A stretch of DNA of 64,000 nt from Pampus argenteus (GCA_036937835.1 CM072860.1:2381501-2445500); one strand, 5' to 3'. Numbered from the stretch's first letter, positions 21,787 through 35,800 are shown. Notes: generated by a model from the letters alone, not told the origin. A program made the numbers and translations.

Positions 21787-21850
21787 CAATCAATCAATCA
21801 ATCAATCAATCAAACTTTATTTATATGACACATTTGGAAAGCAATTCAAT
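21787..21850 (-). repeat. 3'-end remnant of a fish LINE/SINE
   Basis: (CAAT)n immediately followed by CAAACTTTATTTATATGACACA, read on the minus strand as an ATAAATAAAG-type tail ending in a TTGA repeat. This is the usual 3' terminus of L2-like elements and their SINE partners in teleosts. Confidence 0.6.
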
Positions 21851-22203
21851 GTTTATGTCACTTTACGAGTGATTAGAGCACAGGATGGTATATATGGATA
21901 CATTAATAAAAATAAATTATTAATACTAATTAAACTTTTGTTTTACAAATTATTAACTTTTAAACACTTCTGATTAACTTTTCCTGTTCAAAATCAAAGT
22001 AATGTCCATGTATAAACTGTAGTACTGAATAAACATATGTACATATGTGCACATTTACATGTTACATGTGGATTTCTACTAATTACTTTCATTTATAAAA
22101 ACCAAATAGATAAAACAATTCAACATGATCAGCTAGTTTCTGCTGACATGGCACAAACTCTATACTGAGTAAAGTAAGTAAGGACTCCAGTTGGATCAGA
22201 CTG

Positions 22204-22219
22204 GCGCCACCAGGTGGTA
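22204..22219 (+). promoter_or_regulatory. CTCF-like site between bmp15 and shroom4
   Basis: GCGCCACCAGGTGGTAG contains CCACCAGGTGG, matching the CTCF core CCASYAGRKGG. The following position is T where C is preferred. It sits about 660 bases upstream of bmp15 and 2.3 kb upstream of shroom4, a position suited to insulating the two promoters. Occupancy is unknown. Confidence 0.45.
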
Positions 22220-22805
22220 GAAACGCTGCAACACACCTGGATTGTCTCATTTATTTTCCCACAAAGAACAGTTATGTGATCAGAATAATGTGAAGGATGA
22301 TACTGCCACATAAAAATATACGCATTGTGCCTTTAAGGATGCTGACTTCATGAAATAAAAATATATAAGCTATACTTAGTTACAGCTCTACCGTGGGTTT
22401 GCATTGTGGTTGGGTTTCTTTGTGTCCAGACTACTCCCAGACTATTTCTGATGACTCTGGGTGCAGTTTTTTTTTGATTTGTTGTTTGCTTGTACTTTGT
22501 ATAATTTAAAGCCTGAGAACTTCTGGTGAAATAATTGTTCTCAGCAGGGAGGAGCTGAAGGGACGACATCCTGCTTCTTGTAAATTTAAAAACCTGCTAA
22601 AATATTTAAAGAAATGAAAGAAACACATGATGTTATCTCTTAAATTTAATCTAATTTCATAGCATCACTCAATGACAAAAGGTTTGATCTGACCAAAACA
22701 AAGTCCTCGTGGTCTGGAGGTGAAATGTCTGGACACGTCCACATATGTCCCTCTTTGATTTACTATCTCGTCTCCTTCACTTGTTCTTTCTAGATAGTCG
22801 CTTGT

Positions 22806-22818
22806 TCACACACACACA

Positions 22819-22902
<84 letters not shown>
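22806..22902 (+). repeat. (CA)n microsatellite, about 97 bases
   Basis: Almost perfect CA repeats with one CATA interruption near 22824. It lies in the bmp15-shroom4 intergenic region. Confidence 0.97.
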
Positions 22903-22905
<3 letters not shown>

Positions 22906-23894
22906 TAGTTAAATGGTACTGTAGTGTATGGTGGCATTCCACAACAGTGATTATCTGCAATCCCGATCATTTCAGTCTGCAGTGAGAGTGTGGGAAAAAA
23001 AACAACTACTGGAGCTTCTGATGCAGAAACACATGAAAAAGTTCTACCACTTTTATTTCCTATTTATCACAGCAGTGTCAACTATATACTTAAATGTAAA
23101 GAGAAGCTTAGATTAGTTTAGATAATAAAGGATAATACTGGTGTATTGTTGCAAGAGAGCTCAATTAAACATCACTGGAGCAGAAACATTTTAAGAAATG
23201 CCAGTAAGCTTGTCTTATGTAACGTACAACAGCTTGTAATTGATTGTTTCAATGTGCCTTAATATGGAAGCAGACTGGTAAGATTGATAAGGCTTTATAA
23301 ATGTGTGGGACACATTATCAAGTGTTGTTGTTGGCCTGCAGGCTCGTGTACTGTACGTGCTCACGCTGCAGGTCTGCAGAGTGGATGAAGGAAGTTCTCA
23401 CCCAGAAAATGAGATGTAGACTATAACAGTTTGTGGAGCAAGTCTCTGAATCTATCATAAAGGTTAAAATACATGCACAACTTGACCGGATCATATTCAT
23501 CATCCATATCAGCAGACATATGAGCCATTAAAACCAATGAAAGACAGTCATCTGTTTGTATGGAAGCAGTGCAATTAGCCTATTGAGTATAGATGAAATT
23601 ACAGGAGATGGATTTTTATCTTTTATTTATTAAGTACAGTAATGACTGACAAGCAACTTAAGATAAAAGAAGATATATATATATAAACCATATATGTGAA
23701 AAGACATTTTCAATTCTGTCTTAAAACCAAAATAATCAGGCACCCAAATAAACATTTAAATTTTCTCATTCCTCAGGTTCATACTGACCATTAAAATGCC
23801 CTTTATAATGTACTTTCAATGTAGTGATGAAAATGTATATAAAAGCTCATCTGAAGCCAGTGGTTGCTTCCATGGTAGCCCCTCCCCATCTTAC

Positions 23895-24104
23895 GTCTCT
23901 GATTGGTTTAAATACAATCCAAAACCTCTTTGCGATTGGTTAACTGTTCTATCAATCTTATCCCGCCGTTTAAATAGTGGGCGGGGCCACCTCGCTCACT
24001 TGGGGGAAAAGAGTTTTCTCAAAGTTTGTAGCTGCGTCAAGAGAGCCAAAACACGACCGGAAACACTTGATATAGATCCGTTAAATGTGCTTCTGTTGGC
24101 GATG
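23895..24104 (+). promoter_or_regulatory. Twin-CCAAT / E2F / GC-box promoter with possible first exon
   Basis: Two inverted CCAAT boxes (GATTGG at 23901 and 23934) are 33 bases apart, the spacing favoured for cooperative NF-Y sites. They are followed by an E2F/CDE-like TCCCGCC (23961), TTTAAA (23969) and a GC box GGGCGGGG (23979). A donor-like GAT|GTAAGC at 24104 could end a non-coding first exon. This may be the main or an alternative shroom4 promoter, or the promoter of an unseen cell-cycle-regulated transcript. Confidence 0.5.
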
Positions 24105-24370
24105 TAAGCTGGTTTATATTTATATATATGGTTTTAAATAATTAGTAGAAACATATGATAAAGAATAGAGTGATATTACAACGATAAAACACGCTATAAC
24201 GTCTACTTTTTGTCGACGTTTTTAAACGCTTGACCGGAAGTCTCAACCGCCATTTTCAGCATCACTTTACTAGCTTGACGCTAGCTTAAAAACTTTTAGC
24301 CCTCCCCCCTTTAACTCTCCCACTCCGTCCCTCCATCCATCCATTCGTTGTTGTGTTTGTGAGAGCGGTG

Positions 24371-24406
24371 ATGGAGAAGCGGAGGGACTGTTACCGGCAC
24401 CGCTAG
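24371..24406 (+). CDS. Upstream ORF in the shroom4 leader (11 codons)
   Basis: ATG GAG AAG CGG ... CGC TAG encodes MEKRRDCYRHR in the presumed 5' UTR, ending 68 bases before the main start codon. The context GCGGTGATGG (G at -3, G at +4) is good for initiation. If the leader is unspliced here, it could reduce shroom4 translation. Whether this segment is in the mRNA is inferred. Confidence 0.35.
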   Translation: MEKRRDCYRHR

Positions 24407-24474
24407 CTAGCTGAACCGAAAGACAAGAGAAGGCGGGGGGAAGAAACGACGGATAAACGGCCCGGAGGGAGAGA

Positions 24475-24597
24475 ATGGAGACGGTTGAGCAGCTCGTCTC
24501 CTTCCACCACATTCAGGTCCAGTTGAGCGGGGGCGCGCCTTGGGGGTTCACGCTGAAAGGAGGGCTCGAGCACGGCGAGCCGCTCATCATCACTAAA
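24475..24597 (+). CDS. shroom4: shroom4 exon 1 (start of PDZ domain)
   Basis: ATG at 24475 begins 41 codons ending ...PLIITK before donor GTAAGT, phase 0. It encodes the first PDZ strands including the carboxylate-binding loop PWGF. There is no in-frame upstream ATG nearby, and GAGAATGG gives acceptable context. Confidence 0.95.
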
Positions 24598-25896
24598 GTA
24601 AGTTGACCCAAACACTGACATAATGATATTCATATATATATGATGGTTTATGGTTTAAATCCATTTAAAATTCTGTGTTTGTTGTTTATATTTACATTTT
24701 TTTTGTTTCATATTTGCATCATCATCATCACAACACATCAGGGTTGCTTATAGGGATTGAATGTTGTAAGATTGTGGTTGTTGCAACACCAAAACAGCAA
24801 TTGTGGCTCGTTTTGCAGGCTTGTGTGGCTGCTTTCTCATTCAGATTCAGAGTGTGTTTGGCTGCTGGTTATTTGATTTAAACTTTTCAACCCATGCAAG
24901 AAAAAGAAAGAAAAATCCCCCAAAACTTTTGCTTTTTCTTGTCTGCTGCTACATTTAAAGCTTCCTCCTCCTCCTCCTCCTCCTCCTCCTCTGCAGAGAA
25001 TAAGAAGTTATTGTCCAAAGCTGAAGCAAATATCTGGAGCTGGTTGAGGTTTGTCAGCTGTCACTGTCTATGAATAAAACAGCCCTATATAATCTAACAC
25101 AGGTTGGGTCCCTCAGGGATGAAATGAGGCTCTGTTCATCTTCCTGTTACTTCATTGACTGGAAGGTAAAAAAAAAAATACTGAAATTGTTAACAGACAA
25201 CTAAAGCTTCAGATGAGAGTTTGGGGGCAGAATCTAAAACAGCTTGTTTGCTTAAAAAAAAGCTCATTACATCAACATCATCTTCATGAATGAGCTTGTT
25301 TTACAGTAAGGATGAAACCAGAAAGCACACGAGCTGATACGTTGAAAAAAACAACACAGTTTAAGGGCCTTGTGTGAGAGATTTAGTGTGCACTTTCAGG
25401 TTTTATCGTGACCTCGACTCGTGCTATAAAACTGAGGGGGCTGACGTTTCCTCCCGGCCTCTTCTCACGGTTTCACACTGCGGGCGGTGAGCTGCTGGAA
25501 ATAAGGAGGGTGTCTTTGAATTACTGCAAGTAATTATTGGTGTGTGTTCTGCTGGAGGTGGTCTCTTTCTCTCTCTCTGTCTGTCTGTCTGTCTCTCTTT
25601 GCATGTGTGTGTCCAGTCCAGTGCATATGTAGACTGACTGACATGCAACCTCTGCTCTCTGTATCGTTCGCCCACTCTGTGGAGAAGTCGCAGCAGCAGC
25701 GGTGGTGTAAACGTTGGCCCGTGTACATCTATATTCACCACCACAGCAGGGAATGGAAAAGCCTGGCTCAGTCATCTGGAAACACACACACACACAGTCA
25801 CACAGCCCCTGGGAAAATGTGACTGGGACTGCTAACGGAGATAAAAATCACACTGTGCTCCTATAGCTGTTTTGTGTCCAGTGGCTAGTAAAAACT

Positions 25897-25935
<39 letters not shown>

Positions 25936-26089
25936 ACAGACACACATGCACTCACAATAAAGTAGCTCAGTGGTGAGTGTCAGACAGGCAGCCGAGGTGC
26001 AGAAAAGTGTTTAAAATATTTAATGATTAAGTGTTAAGTCCTTGAACGAAAGAGGAGAAAGAGAGGAACACACAGAGAAGGTAAAGCTG

Positions 26090-26160
<71 letters not shown>

Positions 26161-29159
26161 CAAAGGCACGAGTGTATAATGTGTTTTAGGCTTAGCGAGG
26201 GCCAGAGAGCCTCCACTCACAGGTTTACTGTGTCTGTATCGACCGCAGCTGAATACAGTCATAATCCCCTCACTTCCGATAGAAAGAGAGAGAGAGAGGG
26301 GGACGAACGTGTGTGTGTGTGTGTGTGTGTGAGGGACGGATAGAGAGCGTGAGATAAGTTTAGTTAATTAATTAAGGAGGCTTTTTTATTATTTATATTA
26401 TTACGTGATGATTTTTTGTGCTTCTCTCTGTTTTTCTGTCGTCATAATTTAAATATTTTTTGGGATTTTTTGACTGTTAATTGGATAATTTACAGACCCG
26501 ATACTCGAGAATATTGAAAATATTCATTAATTGTGGCTCCAATCAGGCGGTTGAGTTAAATGTTTGGTCCAGAAAATGGTGAAAAATGTCAATCTTGTTT
26601 TATCCACTACGTAAAGATATTACGTTTACTATCAAGGAAGATCAAATAAACCAGAACATATTGACATCTGAGGAGATAAAATATTCAAAATGATTTATCA
26701 AAAAAAAAGTTGAGGATTGACTAATCGATTGATTGGCTTATTGTTGCAGGTCCAGACACGTCATCTCAATAACTGGAACAGTGTTTATTTATCATATAGA
26801 TACACGTATATGATGCAAGTGAAGCGTTATTCTAAACTTTAAAAAGACACATCCTGGTAATGTTTGGACTCTGGGAGCTTGTGATGGACCTTAGTCACAA
26901 CTTTATCAACGTTCATCCGTTCATCCGTTCATCCGTTCAATTTGAACAGGAAACAGATAATAACGTCAATAGATGCAAGATGTGTCATGTTTTAAAAACA
27001 GACAGATAAGCAAGTGGTGGCCGAGTTTAGAGTGGTTTCACTGTGTTGAGGTCAGATTTAGACGTGTGTGTGTTGAGACAGAAAAGTGTATAAATGTGCC
27101 AGTTGATGTGTGTGTGTGTGTGTTGCTGGAGGGGGGGGAGGGTAGCTTTTAGTCTGAGACAGCAGAGGGATACAAGCCATTTGGTCAACATTCCTCCAGG
27201 AGCATAACAAATTACTACTGTGGGGTGTGTGTGGAGATACGTGTGTGTGTGTGTGTGTGTGTGTGTGTTTAGTGCTCATACATATAATTCTGTAACTGGG
27301 ATACTTGTTCTCACTGCACCCGACGATCAGCTGTGTGATGACACGGCGGGTTTGAGATTTTTTTTATCCGCTTTTGCACGTTGGCCTGTTCGTCATTAGG
27401 TTTGTCTGGAAGTTATTACAGCAAACAGCCGATTAGTTGAGCACACTGAGAAATGAAAAGGTTATTTTCTGGACGTTTGTGTTTATTTCCATTGCAACAC
27501 ATATCCCCTCATCGCACTGCACACATCCAGTTTACAATTATAACAATGGCAGATATATTTTTTCTTTTTTTAGTTGGTGACCAGCAGTTTAGCTGAAATT
27601 AAAACGGTCGCCGCTAACGTTTCTTAGCTATAGCCAGCTAGGTAATTAGCATAAGGTCTCTGGGTTGGTTCAAAACACCACAAAGGTTAAATTTATACGT
27701 TTCTGTCCTTTCAAACACGACGTTTCATAATAAAATGATTTGCAGCTGATGTTAGCTGATGTTAGCCAAGCCTGCTAACATTAATGATTTTGCTTTAGAT
27801 CAGACAAACACACTTTAATCCATTTCTTCTTCTTGACCTCATTATATCGAGTATTATTCTCAATCACAGTTTGGGTGAGGTGCTTCAGCAACCAGTCACT
27901 TAGCAGTTATTGTTGACCTTAAAAAGCCTCAACAACAACAAAATATAAGTAAATAAAGTTGAACAAGTGTAGAGATTGATTTACGGGCTTGACACGTGAC
28001 AGAATCACAGACGTTCATCATGTTAAAGACGACCACTTGTCATCTCTCAGATCAAACGTGCACATCTTTTTGCGTCTTTTGTTACCTGCGGTCGAGATGA
28101 ATAAGTAGTGATTTCCTTCTTTTGTTCCGTTTGACAGGACAGCAGCTGCTGAGCTTTTCATATGTGGTTCTCATGATCTGCTGTGATGCTCCGTGATGAT
28201 TTGTGTTTGGGACATGACTCCGTAAGGCTGCGTTCCCGTGGGACTGTTTGACATTTCAACAGCTCTCATAAATCAACTTTCACTTAAAAAAAACCTCAAA
28301 GATGACGCTTTCTCCAAACATCTTGACCACGTTTTGTTAAATTTCCACTTGTACGCCAGTTTTCTGGTCGATTAATCAGTTGTTAAATCAGTTAATTGTG
28401 TTGTGTTGTTTTGATGGATCACAGTTGATGTTTTTCCCACCAGAGCTGCGTAGAAAAGACATGTCTGTTAACTGTATACTGTATATAATAGTCTATCTGA
28501 GTCTAATTAGTATTATCAGTTCATCTCTTTCTTGATTAACGGATGAATCGGTTTGTAAGATGATAAAGAAGATGAATTCCTTTGAGCTCATAGTTTACCA
28601 TCATGTACAGAAAAAGCTTCAGATCCTCACGTTGAGAAGCTGGAAAAAAGGAAACATTTGACTTTTTATTTTGGATCCCAAACAGGAAACTTTGGGTTGA
28701 ACCGATGCTCTGCTCGTATTTTAGGTTATTTATGTATTTTATCTTCCTTAAGACCACAAACCACTTAAAGGTCAATATATGGTTGCTTTTCCAGACAAGT
28801 ATTGACGATCATAACAAACTGTTATGATGTTTTGTGTTGTTAACCTATGATGGACATTTATCGGATGTGAAATGATCATAACCGGCTCCCCGGCCAAATG
28901 TTAGATTTGTTAGATTTGATCTGCAGTTCATGGGTTTTTATTAACAACTGAATTAATCCTTTGAAATGATTGATCGGCCTCCTTCTTCTTCTTCTTCTCC
29001 TCTTGTAAATCAAGCCATGCTTCTTGCATGAAACATTGCAGCCGAGCATGTTTCAAATCAGCACCGATGTTGACAGTGACAGAAATCCAGGGATTATACA
29101 AAAGAATGTTTTGACATGTGGTCGAAGGTATGCAACCAAATGTCTCGGCTTGGTAAACA

Positions 29160-29197
<38 letters not shown>

Positions 29198-29659
29198 AGC
29201 CCCTGCATTCCTGTAAAGGTAGCCTCCAGTAGCAATCAGCTCTGCGGGGGGTAGATGAGGATGCCATCAGATAGAGATGCTATTGTCCTCTGCCCCGACT
29301 CGCTCCCCTAACTGTCCCGACTAAGCAGAAACATACGTTGTGCTGCAACAATAGAACATATTGATGACAGAAACAGAGCACATTTATATTCATGTTCATA
29401 TTTATCTACAATATGAAGTTAAGAGAAATGGAAACGTCTGTGTTTACATGTTTTAGCTGTTTATTATTGTTTAGTTAATCATAGATTGTTTTAATCAATC
29501 ACTCATTTGATTCATGAAATGTCAGAAAATAGAGAAAAATGTTGATGTTTAGTTTATTATGACAGATAATATTCACACATGCATAGTTTATAGTAAATTT
29601 ATTAATTGATCGATAAATCAACTTAAAACATAGACTAGAAACACACCGAGGCTACAGGC

Positions 29660-29692
<33 letters not shown>

Positions 29693-30055
29693 CGGGTGGG
29701 GCTGGAATGTCTCTATCTCTGATCTGTGGAGCCCTGAGCTGTTTCTTTTAGGCTACATCTGGAGACACACACACACACACACACACACACTAACTACAGT
29801 AACAGTCCCTCTTTGTGTAAATGCTTCAGTGTCATGAACCTCACACACACATGTACAACATTAAGAAGAAGATATTAAAGATACAACATGAATATTTTGC
29901 CTCCTTGTTGGCTTTAAACAGTGAGCACAGATCATAAATATATAAATAAATGTCATAAAATGGGGTGTGTGTGAGTGACCCGAGGCTGCTGCCATTGTTA
30001 TTGTTTTTGTTCAACTCTCTGCATTTTAAATCCCCTCCTTACTGTCTCACTGATT

Positions 30056-30086
<31 letters not shown>

Positions 30087-32784
30087 CCCTTAATCATGTT
30101 TCTTTAAAAAAAAAAACTCAGATTACAACTAAAACTGGGTGTGGGGAGGTTTCTGCCGTCCGCCTCTGAGCTGCAGTTAAAACTTCAAACTTCGATATCC
30201 TTATTCATCTCAACATCATAGAAAAATCCGAATCTGAAAGCAGGTAAAACTCAGAAGAATTCAGCAGACTTGGTTTTGACCTGCAACCATTAGTCAATTG
30301 ACAGAATATTTATCAACTACTTTGATAATCAATAAATCGCTTTGAGTCATTTAAAAACCAAAATACTGAAACTCGGTTCCAGCTTTTGGTGATAGCGAGC
30401 TAAAACATGCATGAGGTTGACCGGTTTCACCGTTTCCTCTGGGAGGTCGACCAGTGGGAACGCTTGAATAATATCCGAAGAATCTTTTCGTCCTGTTCCT
30501 TTAATCCCACCGTGTTCCTGGTTTCGGTTCCTCTCTTATAACATTTTCCACCAACCACATCTGACGTTAGAACGGAGTTTTCCGAGCCATTATTTCAGAT
30601 TAAGTAGGGCTGTTACAGGCGAAATTTGTGTGCGTTTCTGTGTTGATATATTTACAGTGTATTGCGATCTTTGCCATGCCCCAAACCAAAAAATGCACCA
30701 CACACACACACACACACATTCCACCATGCAATGTGGTCCGCTCTCGTGGCTACCCTGGCAAGCTAGCTCGAGGTTGAGGTCTAAAATGACACAAAACTCT
30801 CTTTGTTTACTGGATCTTATTCTCTCATCTCCGTCCCTCCCGTCTGCCATCGGTGGCGTCTGACGAAAACATCCTTTCAGGGTTTTTTTTTTCCCCTCCT
30901 CTGTCCTTCTCAGGGGTCGTCAAGAAGTAGGATTTTGCGAGTCATAACTTCCCAAACGCTTTATCCTCATTGGGAAAGTGGGACAAGTGGAACCTCTGAG
31001 AAGGGGAACCAAAGTTTGTGGGTGCTGGAGGACGGGGAACAGTGGGTGTGTTGCATTCTTCTCGGTTGGGATTTATGAGAGGTTTTCCTCAAATCGTTTA
31101 TTCATGTCTAGAACATGAGAAAGTTAAGTAAACTTTGTGTTTCTGATTAAAGCTGCTGATAATCAATACACAGTGTCTCTGCCCAAAAAATAATAATGAA
31201 TAAAATAATCCAGATTGATGGCATACATAAAACACATGACAATAAAAGACCAGAAAGCTCCGTCTGAAGCATCCAGAGGAGCTTTGTTCAAGGGTGGAGA
31301 TAGGGAGGTGTAGTTAGGGTGTGTCAGGGATGGATTGGACAGGTACAACAAAAAAGGTAAATGAAGAGAAAATGAAATAAAGGCCAAGATAGAAAATCAG
31401 AGAAAAAGAAAGCAGGAGAGAGAAGTCGATTAAACTCTATAAGTGGGGGTTGTCTTTGGCTCCATTAGCTGGAGGCTGATAGATGGGTAATAGGTGGATG
31501 GAGAGATAACAGATCCAACACAGTTAAAGGTTTCAGATTTCTGGATGCTCAGCTGCCAGGTTGATGCGTTCATGCCCTTTTGTCTGCATTCAGGAGTCCT
31601 TGAACACATCGCGAGCCGTGTTGTTTGAAATCGAGACGGGGGCTTCGCTGTATCTCAAAATCTACAAACAATCAGTTCAGCTTTTTTCACCAAAATGGAG
31701 GGAAAAATACATGGAGTTGAAATACTCGACACACATAATCAAAGGTAGTATGAGTATTATTGATCCCTTTTTTTTAGTTATGGAAAAACATCAGTTAGTG
31801 TTTATTTATTAAGTTTAACCTTCATGTGTTTGGGAGTTTGAGAAACTTGCCTAATCTGTGGATGTGGTTTGAAGTGGCCTGGCAACACAAGCCACCAACC
31901 ACACACTGTCATCACATTTTGATTGAGACGTTGCTAAATCCTGGTTGATGCAAGAGTTAAATAAATTGGTTTTCAGGGCCTTCAAAGCAAATAAACAGCG
32001 TTCCTGATGTTTTTCAGTGTGTTGGCTAATTGTCAAAATATATATTAATACAGTTCAAATCTGCCTACAAGCGTTAAATTAACCTTTTACGTTCGATTTA
32101 AACTGAGGATTAGTTTAATCTGAAAATCACTGATGATGGCTTTACGAAACACGTATACGGGATTGATCTTAGTAGAAATAAATAACTGATTATTGTCCGA
32201 TACTGTCGTTATCTACAATCATGAAACATTTTCTGCCTGAAGGAACGTTTTTGTGATTTTGATCTAATTGATAATAAAATTTTGGCCTAAACTTTTCCAG
32301 CGTGATACGTTATGACTCGTGAAAATACTTGATCGGAAGCCCAGAGGGGGGAAAATGATGAGGAGACGAGAGAGTTTAAGTAAAAATATACACTCATAGT
32401 ACTCTGATAAACACACATCCAGTCATGAAACCACACTGCAGAAGAGGTCGAGGAGCTGGTGGAAGAGAGCGTAAGGTCATCTGGAGCGCAGTAAGACGTT
32501 AATGTTTCACTTGGAGTCTGTTTTTATGACATTGATGGATCAATCCGGTCCGGCTCCCACCAGGCCGGCGACCTTTGAACCTTTGCTATTGTCAGCGCTG
32601 GTCACCGGATCTAATGGCTTCCATACTCCAGGGGTGTGTGTGTGTGTGTGTGTGTGTGTGTTTCTGTTGGCCATATGAAACTTCTCAAAGTTGAGCTGTG
32701 TATTTGTGTCGTCACTGTATCGACCCAACAGCACCAATCCATCCTGAAAACGGACTATTTCTCTTTTGGTGTCTACATATATAC

Positions 32785-32822
<38 letters not shown>

Positions 32823-35800
32823 CTGGGTTGTTGTGGAGGATTATGGGAGTTGGAGGCTGAGTGTGCTTTATGGTCTGGATGACAGCTGGGGGTTAAAGGG
32901 TCAGGGGTTAGTTCTCTAAGGATTCTGGGTAGCGTAGCTTTGATGTGACGGACAGCTCGGAGTCTGTAACGAGGGGCTTGTTTTCACAGATTATGTGTGA
33001 TTTTGAAGGTATTACTGGAGCTTAAGGTGGTTTACATATGATATGTAAAGCAGTCAGGATTTCCCAGAGTTCACCTGTCAGTCATTGTGTCATCTACCTG
33101 CTTTTATTTGACTTTCCAGCTTTCTCTCCATTTGAACCAGGCTTAAAATGCGCCGGTTTCTTAATAAAAAGCATTTTTTCTTGCAGAGAAACACCTGGTA
33201 GTTTGAGCGTTTATGGCACAAAGTCACATCCTGAACTGATTTATGATTATTTTACTAAAAAACATCTATTTAAATTAAACCTTTATTAGTGTAAGCTTCT
33301 TTCTTAGACTTTGTAGCCTCATAAAGGCTGTGAACATGTCTGAGAAGCCAGAAACATTAAAAACAATATCTAACAATAACTGTGTTATTTATGCTGTAGT
33401 TAAACACTTTATGGATCCATAGTTGTTGCTTTTCTAGCTGTTTATGTCTAACATACTGTCCTCCTGAATTTATACGGCGCCTCGGCCGGGTGTGTTTGTG
33501 TGTGTATATGTGTGTTTTGTTTTTCTTTTCGTATGTGATCAAGCCAAAAAACAAGTATTGCTAAATTTCTTGGCACATCCTCAAGCGAGAGGGGGAGACT
33601 TTTTAATTTAAAAAATGTAAAATATTTAGTCTCGCTACGAGAGCGCAACTAATAAAAATATACGAGCAAGTAGCCGCAGCACATTTTGAATAATTACTGA
33701 AAATATTCTGGATTAAAAACAAACAGAAGAAGCCACGAAGTCGAGTGAATATCAGTTTGTACACAAGAGGAGAAATGCTTGAATTGTCTTTAATAAATCT
33801 CTAGTTGACACATCACTTAAATTGCAGAAATAAAGGCGGCATCGCTCCAGCAGACCCAGATTTATCTTTTTGATTATGAAATCAAAAGACTGACAGAAAT
33901 GAAATCATTTCTCAGATGAATAAACGGATATTTGTTATTGAGACTTTACATGATGCTGTATGTGCCAACTATTCTGATCATCAATAATATTTGCGGTCCA
34001 TATTTTTAAAGCAAATATGCCCACATTTGTTGGATTTACATTATTTAATAAGCGAAGCAGCAAAGCAGCATCACAGAGCGAATAGTAAAGAAAATGATGA
34101 TGAAGTGTGGAGGGATGAACCAGGCACAGGTCCACCACTATGAAGGAGAGTCTGGAAAGTCACACGGTGTGTGTGTGTGTGTGTGTGTGTTGCGGTCGGA
34201 AGGAGCCACGAGAAGCAAACAGATCGGGGGGGAATGTAAAAACACGGAGCATTCCTCCCCCGCTAAAACAAAACACACAGTGTTAACCTGACGCAGACGG
34301 GGGGAGAGATGTGAACGTTTACTCACATGTTCATTCGTCCATGTGACTCTCCTCTCCTCTCCTCTCCTCTCCTCTCCTCTCCTCTCCTCTCCTCTCCTCT
34401 CCTCTCCTCTCCTCTCCTCTCCTCCTGTTTGCTCCCTTTAATTCTTTCATGGAAAGGGCATTTAAGGACAACACACCCTAGTTGCAACATCAGGGATCAA
34501 TGGAGCTGGACGGCCGTATAGATGCACACACACACACACAACTAGCTGTTGGTGCTTTTGGCGTGAGCGTGGGAGTTTTCTCTCTTTCGCCATCTCTCCC
34601 GTTCCCCTCCTCCAGCCCTGATAAAGGAGGCCTTGTGTGAGTGTGGGTGTGGGGAAGGGAGAAGAACCTCACAAGGCTCATACTGGAGGGCAGAGGTTGA
34701 TGAAGGGTGTGTGTTTCTGTTTCTGTGTGTGCAGTTGTCTGAGAAAAAGAGAACTTATTTGTCATATGTATGCATAGAAATCAGTGCTACCAAGGTTTTA
34801 CTGTACTGCTCACATAGAAAACAACTGAGTCATTGTAGATACCAGTTATCATGTAGTTCATATTGCACCACGTAGCAAGAGCACATTACACAACTCATGA
34901 CATATGATCAGATCATAAGGCATTATGGTGGTCACCATGTTTCTGATAAACAGGAGCAGTTTGTGTACGCAGTCCTTGACCTCTTTCTGGAGAGCAGGTG
35001 AAAGCAGTAGTGAGCCAGTGTTGAGGCTATAAGCTGAACCAGCAGTGGAAGTGAAGGTAAAATACGATCAAAACAGGAAACAGGACCGGCAGCATCCACG
35101 GCGAGGACGGTGACAACAGCACGAAGAGGCTGGTGTACAGCAGGGGGTCCTGGGAGCCTCTCCCTCTCTCCCCCCATTGGGTCTTTGTCCTGGGGAGCAC
35201 ACAGAGGAGCAGGGTGGGCGTGGTTGACAGCTCTATTTAGGACCAAGCTGACAAGAAACCTCAGAGAAAAGTCTGAACAGAGTTTCCATCTTTGCATTTA
35301 AATCAGCTCATGTGTTTATAACCTCTTTAAAACGTATTTAACTTGTCCAAATATGAAGCAGTGTGGCATGAAATGAGCCTTTAACTATCAGGCCCGATGA
35401 TTTTCTAAACAACACCTCAGATTGATCCAGTAATGATGATTGTTTACTCTGCAGCTGTCGTTTATTTATCATGTCAGCTGCAAGATACCCACATAAACAA
35501 ACCCACAGATGAAGAGTAAACTCTGACACCGTGAAGGTGACGTGTGAGCTCACAAAGCCACGTACAACTCCACGATAAAAAATGACAGTCGGTGAGCTGG
35601 TTTTAGTTTGGATTAAAACAGATGTTTAAACCTTGGAAACCAGATTAAACATGTGTTGATGGCACAATGTACCATCACACACACACAACTCGATTATGAA
35701 ACCTTAAATCTTATTCTGAGCTCATTTCACTCAAACACATGACACATTTATTCCCATCTTTCAGTGTAAATACTTTCTCAGAGGCCGGCATGAAATCTCC

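Larger units (their letters stand above)
21546..24474. other. Divergent intergenic region between bmp15 and shroom4
   Basis: 2.9 kb separate the two start codons. The region holds a LINE/SINE 3'-end remnant (21787-21850), a CTCF-like site (22204-22219), a 95-base CA array (22806-22902), then a GC-richer promoter-like block from about 23,880 to the shroom4 start. I see no supported protein-coding exon. Confidence 0.7.

Noticed and set aside
23796..24107. 103-codon open frame over the twin-CCAAT block
   Set aside because: It covers promoter-like motifs, has no homology and no splice logic.
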